From Candidatus Nomurabacteria bacterium (GTDB taxonomy: Bacteria; Patescibacteriota; Minisyncoccia; Phycocordibacterales; UBA1006), in assembly GCA_029882015.1 (NCBI GenBank), contig JAOULM010000018.1, positions 1 through 13,819 on the forward strand: 13,819 nt of DNA. Direction: 5' to 3'. Below the pieces are notes generated by a model, which saw only the letters and a program-made list of their open reading frames with translations, ran no database searches and was not told where the DNA came from. Positions 13,208 through 13,819 of this stretch are shown here, piece by piece. Made by a program: the position numbers and the translations under genes. How positions within the stretch are numbered: position 1 is the stretch's first letter; each line of letters opens with the position of its first letter.

Positions 13208-13288
13208 ATGATATTTAATCAAGACAACCATAAAAAACAAAATCCTCTTTTTAGCGCAAAGGTGGCGCGAAGGTTTTTAGAGAAATAA
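13208..13288 (+). CDS. Doubtful small ORF, 26 aa
   Basis: ATG at 13208 opens a 26-codon frame ending in TAA at 13286-13288 (start MIFNQDNHKKQNPLF, end SAKVARRFLEK). It is in the same frame as the upstream response regulator, 12 nt beyond its stop. It fills nearly all of the gap before the membrane protein at 13293. The peptide is basic. It also contains the near-repeat GCGCAAAGG/GCGCGAAGG (13254-13262/13265-13273). No ribosome binding site is seen. It may be chance, a C-terminal extension lost by a stop mutation, or a genuine small protein. Confidence 0.2.
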   Translation: MIFNQDNHKKQNPLFSAKVARRFLEK

Positions 13289-13292
13289 TATT

Positions 13293-13706
13293 ATGAATAG
13301 ACGTCTATTTTTTGCAGCTTGTTTGATTATTTTTACTGGAATAATTATAATTCCCGGTAACGTTGCGGCGCAAAATTCAACCAGCACAGCGACTTCATCA
13401 TCTAGAATAGACATAAACGAAATCAAGGAAAAAACAACATTTCAACTAGAAACATGGAGAAATAAGTTATCGGAAATAACAATATCAGCATTCGATAAGC
13501 ATGAATCAAAACGCCCAGAAAAAGAAAGTGCCGAATCTGGAAACATAGCTGGGTGGTCAATAGTCATGGGGCTTCTTCATATTGCAAAATGGGTTGTGAC
13601 CACCGTTATTGCATTTTACGTTATCGCTGGGGTTATTGTGTTTTTTGTGGTAAAAAAGGTTATCGCTCTTGTTCGTAACCGAGGTGATAACTATGATTAT
13701 GAATAA
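13293..13706 (+). CDS. Small secreted/membrane protein of unknown function, 137 aa
   Basis: A classical signal sequence covers residues 1-26 (basic MNRR, hydrophobic core LFFAACLIIFTGIIII, cleavage region GNVAAQ). A Ser/Thr-rich linker and a charged helical segment (about 38-82, rich in Glu and Lys) follow. A long hydrophobic segment at about 86-123 is probably one or two membrane helices. The tail is short, basic then acidic (KKVIALVRNRGDNYDYE). The mature protein would thus be anchored by its C-terminus with the charged segment outside. I do not recognise a family. It lies between the signalling module and a malic enzyme gene, which overlaps its last 14 nt, so it may belong to the malic enzyme's transcript or to the pilus region. 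Confidence 0.65.
   Translation: MNRRLFFAACLIIFTGIIIIPGNVAAQNSTSTATSSSRIDINEIKEKTTFQLETWRNKLSEITISAFDKHESKRPEKESAESGNIAGWSIVMGLLHIAKWVVTTVIAFYVIAGVIVFFVVKKVIALVRNRGDNYDYE
13681..13687 (+). promoter_or_regulatory. Shine-Dalgarno sequence of the malic enzyme gene
   Basis: GAGGTGA lies 5 nt before ATG 13693, inside the end of the preceding gene. It is the only well-placed purine-rich ribosome binding site I find in the window and it supports ATG 13693 over ATG 13699. Confidence 0.55.
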
Positions 13707-13819
13707 TGATAATAAACAATCTCTAGAGCTTCACAAAAAACTTTCTGGGAAAATAGCAATTACAGGAACAACTCCCGTGACCAATGCACAGGAGCTGGCA
13801 TTGGTTTATACGCCAGGTG
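13693..13819 (+). CDS. NAD(P)-dependent malic enzyme, N-terminal part (3'-truncated by window edge)
   Basis: Forty-two codons are visible, from ATG 13693 to the window end. LELHKKLSGKI followed by VTNAQELALVYTPG matches the N-terminus of bacterial malic enzymes (oxaloacetate-decarboxylating malate dehydrogenase), where 'L.l..aYTPGVA' begins the malic domain. The enzyme oxidatively decarboxylates malate to pyruvate and produces NAD(P)H in the cytoplasm. The catalytic Tyr of the family lies in this YTPG element (codon 40 here); the remaining catalytic and cofactor-binding residues are outside the window. The start overlaps the preceding membrane-protein gene by 14 nt and has a Shine-Dalgarno sequence. 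An alternative start is ATG 13699. The short visible stretch limits certainty about cofactor preference. Confidence 0.8.
   Translation, partial: MIMNNDNKQSLELHKKLSGKIAITGTTPVTNAQELALVYTPG

Noticed and set aside
13254..13273. Near-direct repeat GCGCAAAGG/GCGCGAAGG as an operator
   Set aside because: The spacing is 2 nt with one mismatch and no promoter is nearby; it may be chance in a short stretch.

Overview
The window looks like part of a small-genome bacterium of the Candidate Phyla Radiation (Patescibacteria, probably a Parcubacteria-type lineage). This rests on several observations: AT-rich DNA, mostly TAA stops, almost no Shine-Dalgarno sequences, tight gene overlaps, a reduced type IV pilus set of pilB, pilC and pilins without pilM/N/O/Q, and stand-alone receiver proteins. 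The lineage is an inference; no rRNA or other phylogenetic marker is present.

Region 1 (1-607) is the 3' end of dnaX (clamp-loader gamma/tau subunit) and a bidirectional terminator. Region 2 (about 610-3120) looks accessory. Three unrecognised genes (618-1007 minus, 1178-1981 plus, 2419-3021 minus) each have their own sigma70-like promoter and terminator. Between them is a tRNA-Gln(TTG) gene on the minus strand. Downstream of it lies a roughly 200-bp GC-rich, hairpin-rich segment bounded by a 15-bp copy of the tRNA 3' end, as a tRNA-targeted insertion or its remnant would leave. The segment includes a 46-bp perfect palindrome that probably ends the tRNA transcript.

Region 3 (3138-9055) is the type IV pilus locus: a single-domain response regulator, the PilB/GspE motor ATPase, the PilC/GspF platform protein, four minor (pseudo)pilins whose reading frames touch or overlap, then a major-pilin-like gene with its own promoter. 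The minor pilins resemble a GspH/I/J/K-type priming set, though two of them lack the usual Glu at +5.

Region 4 (9070-13195) is a signalling module directly downstream of the major pilin. It starts with a membrane protein carrying an extracytoplasmic Cache-like sensor, a HAMP domain and a coiled coil but no kinase domain. Next comes a soluble histidine kinase whose N-terminus is a complete FAD/NAD(P) ferredoxin-reductase-like module, followed by PAS-PAS-HisKA-HATPase. Last is a second single-domain response regulator. Receptor and kinase genes overlap by 11 nt. Both response-regulator genes have a consensus -10 box placed so that transcription should start at the ATG (leaderless mRNAs). I infer that the module couples cytoplasmic redox or NAD(P)H status and an external cue to pilus activity. 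The reductase-kinase fusion is the most unusual object in the window.

Region 5 (13196-13819) holds a doubtful 26-codon ORF, a small secreted or membrane protein of unknown function, and the first 42 codons of a malic enzyme gene that runs off the window and has a clear Shine-Dalgarno sequence.
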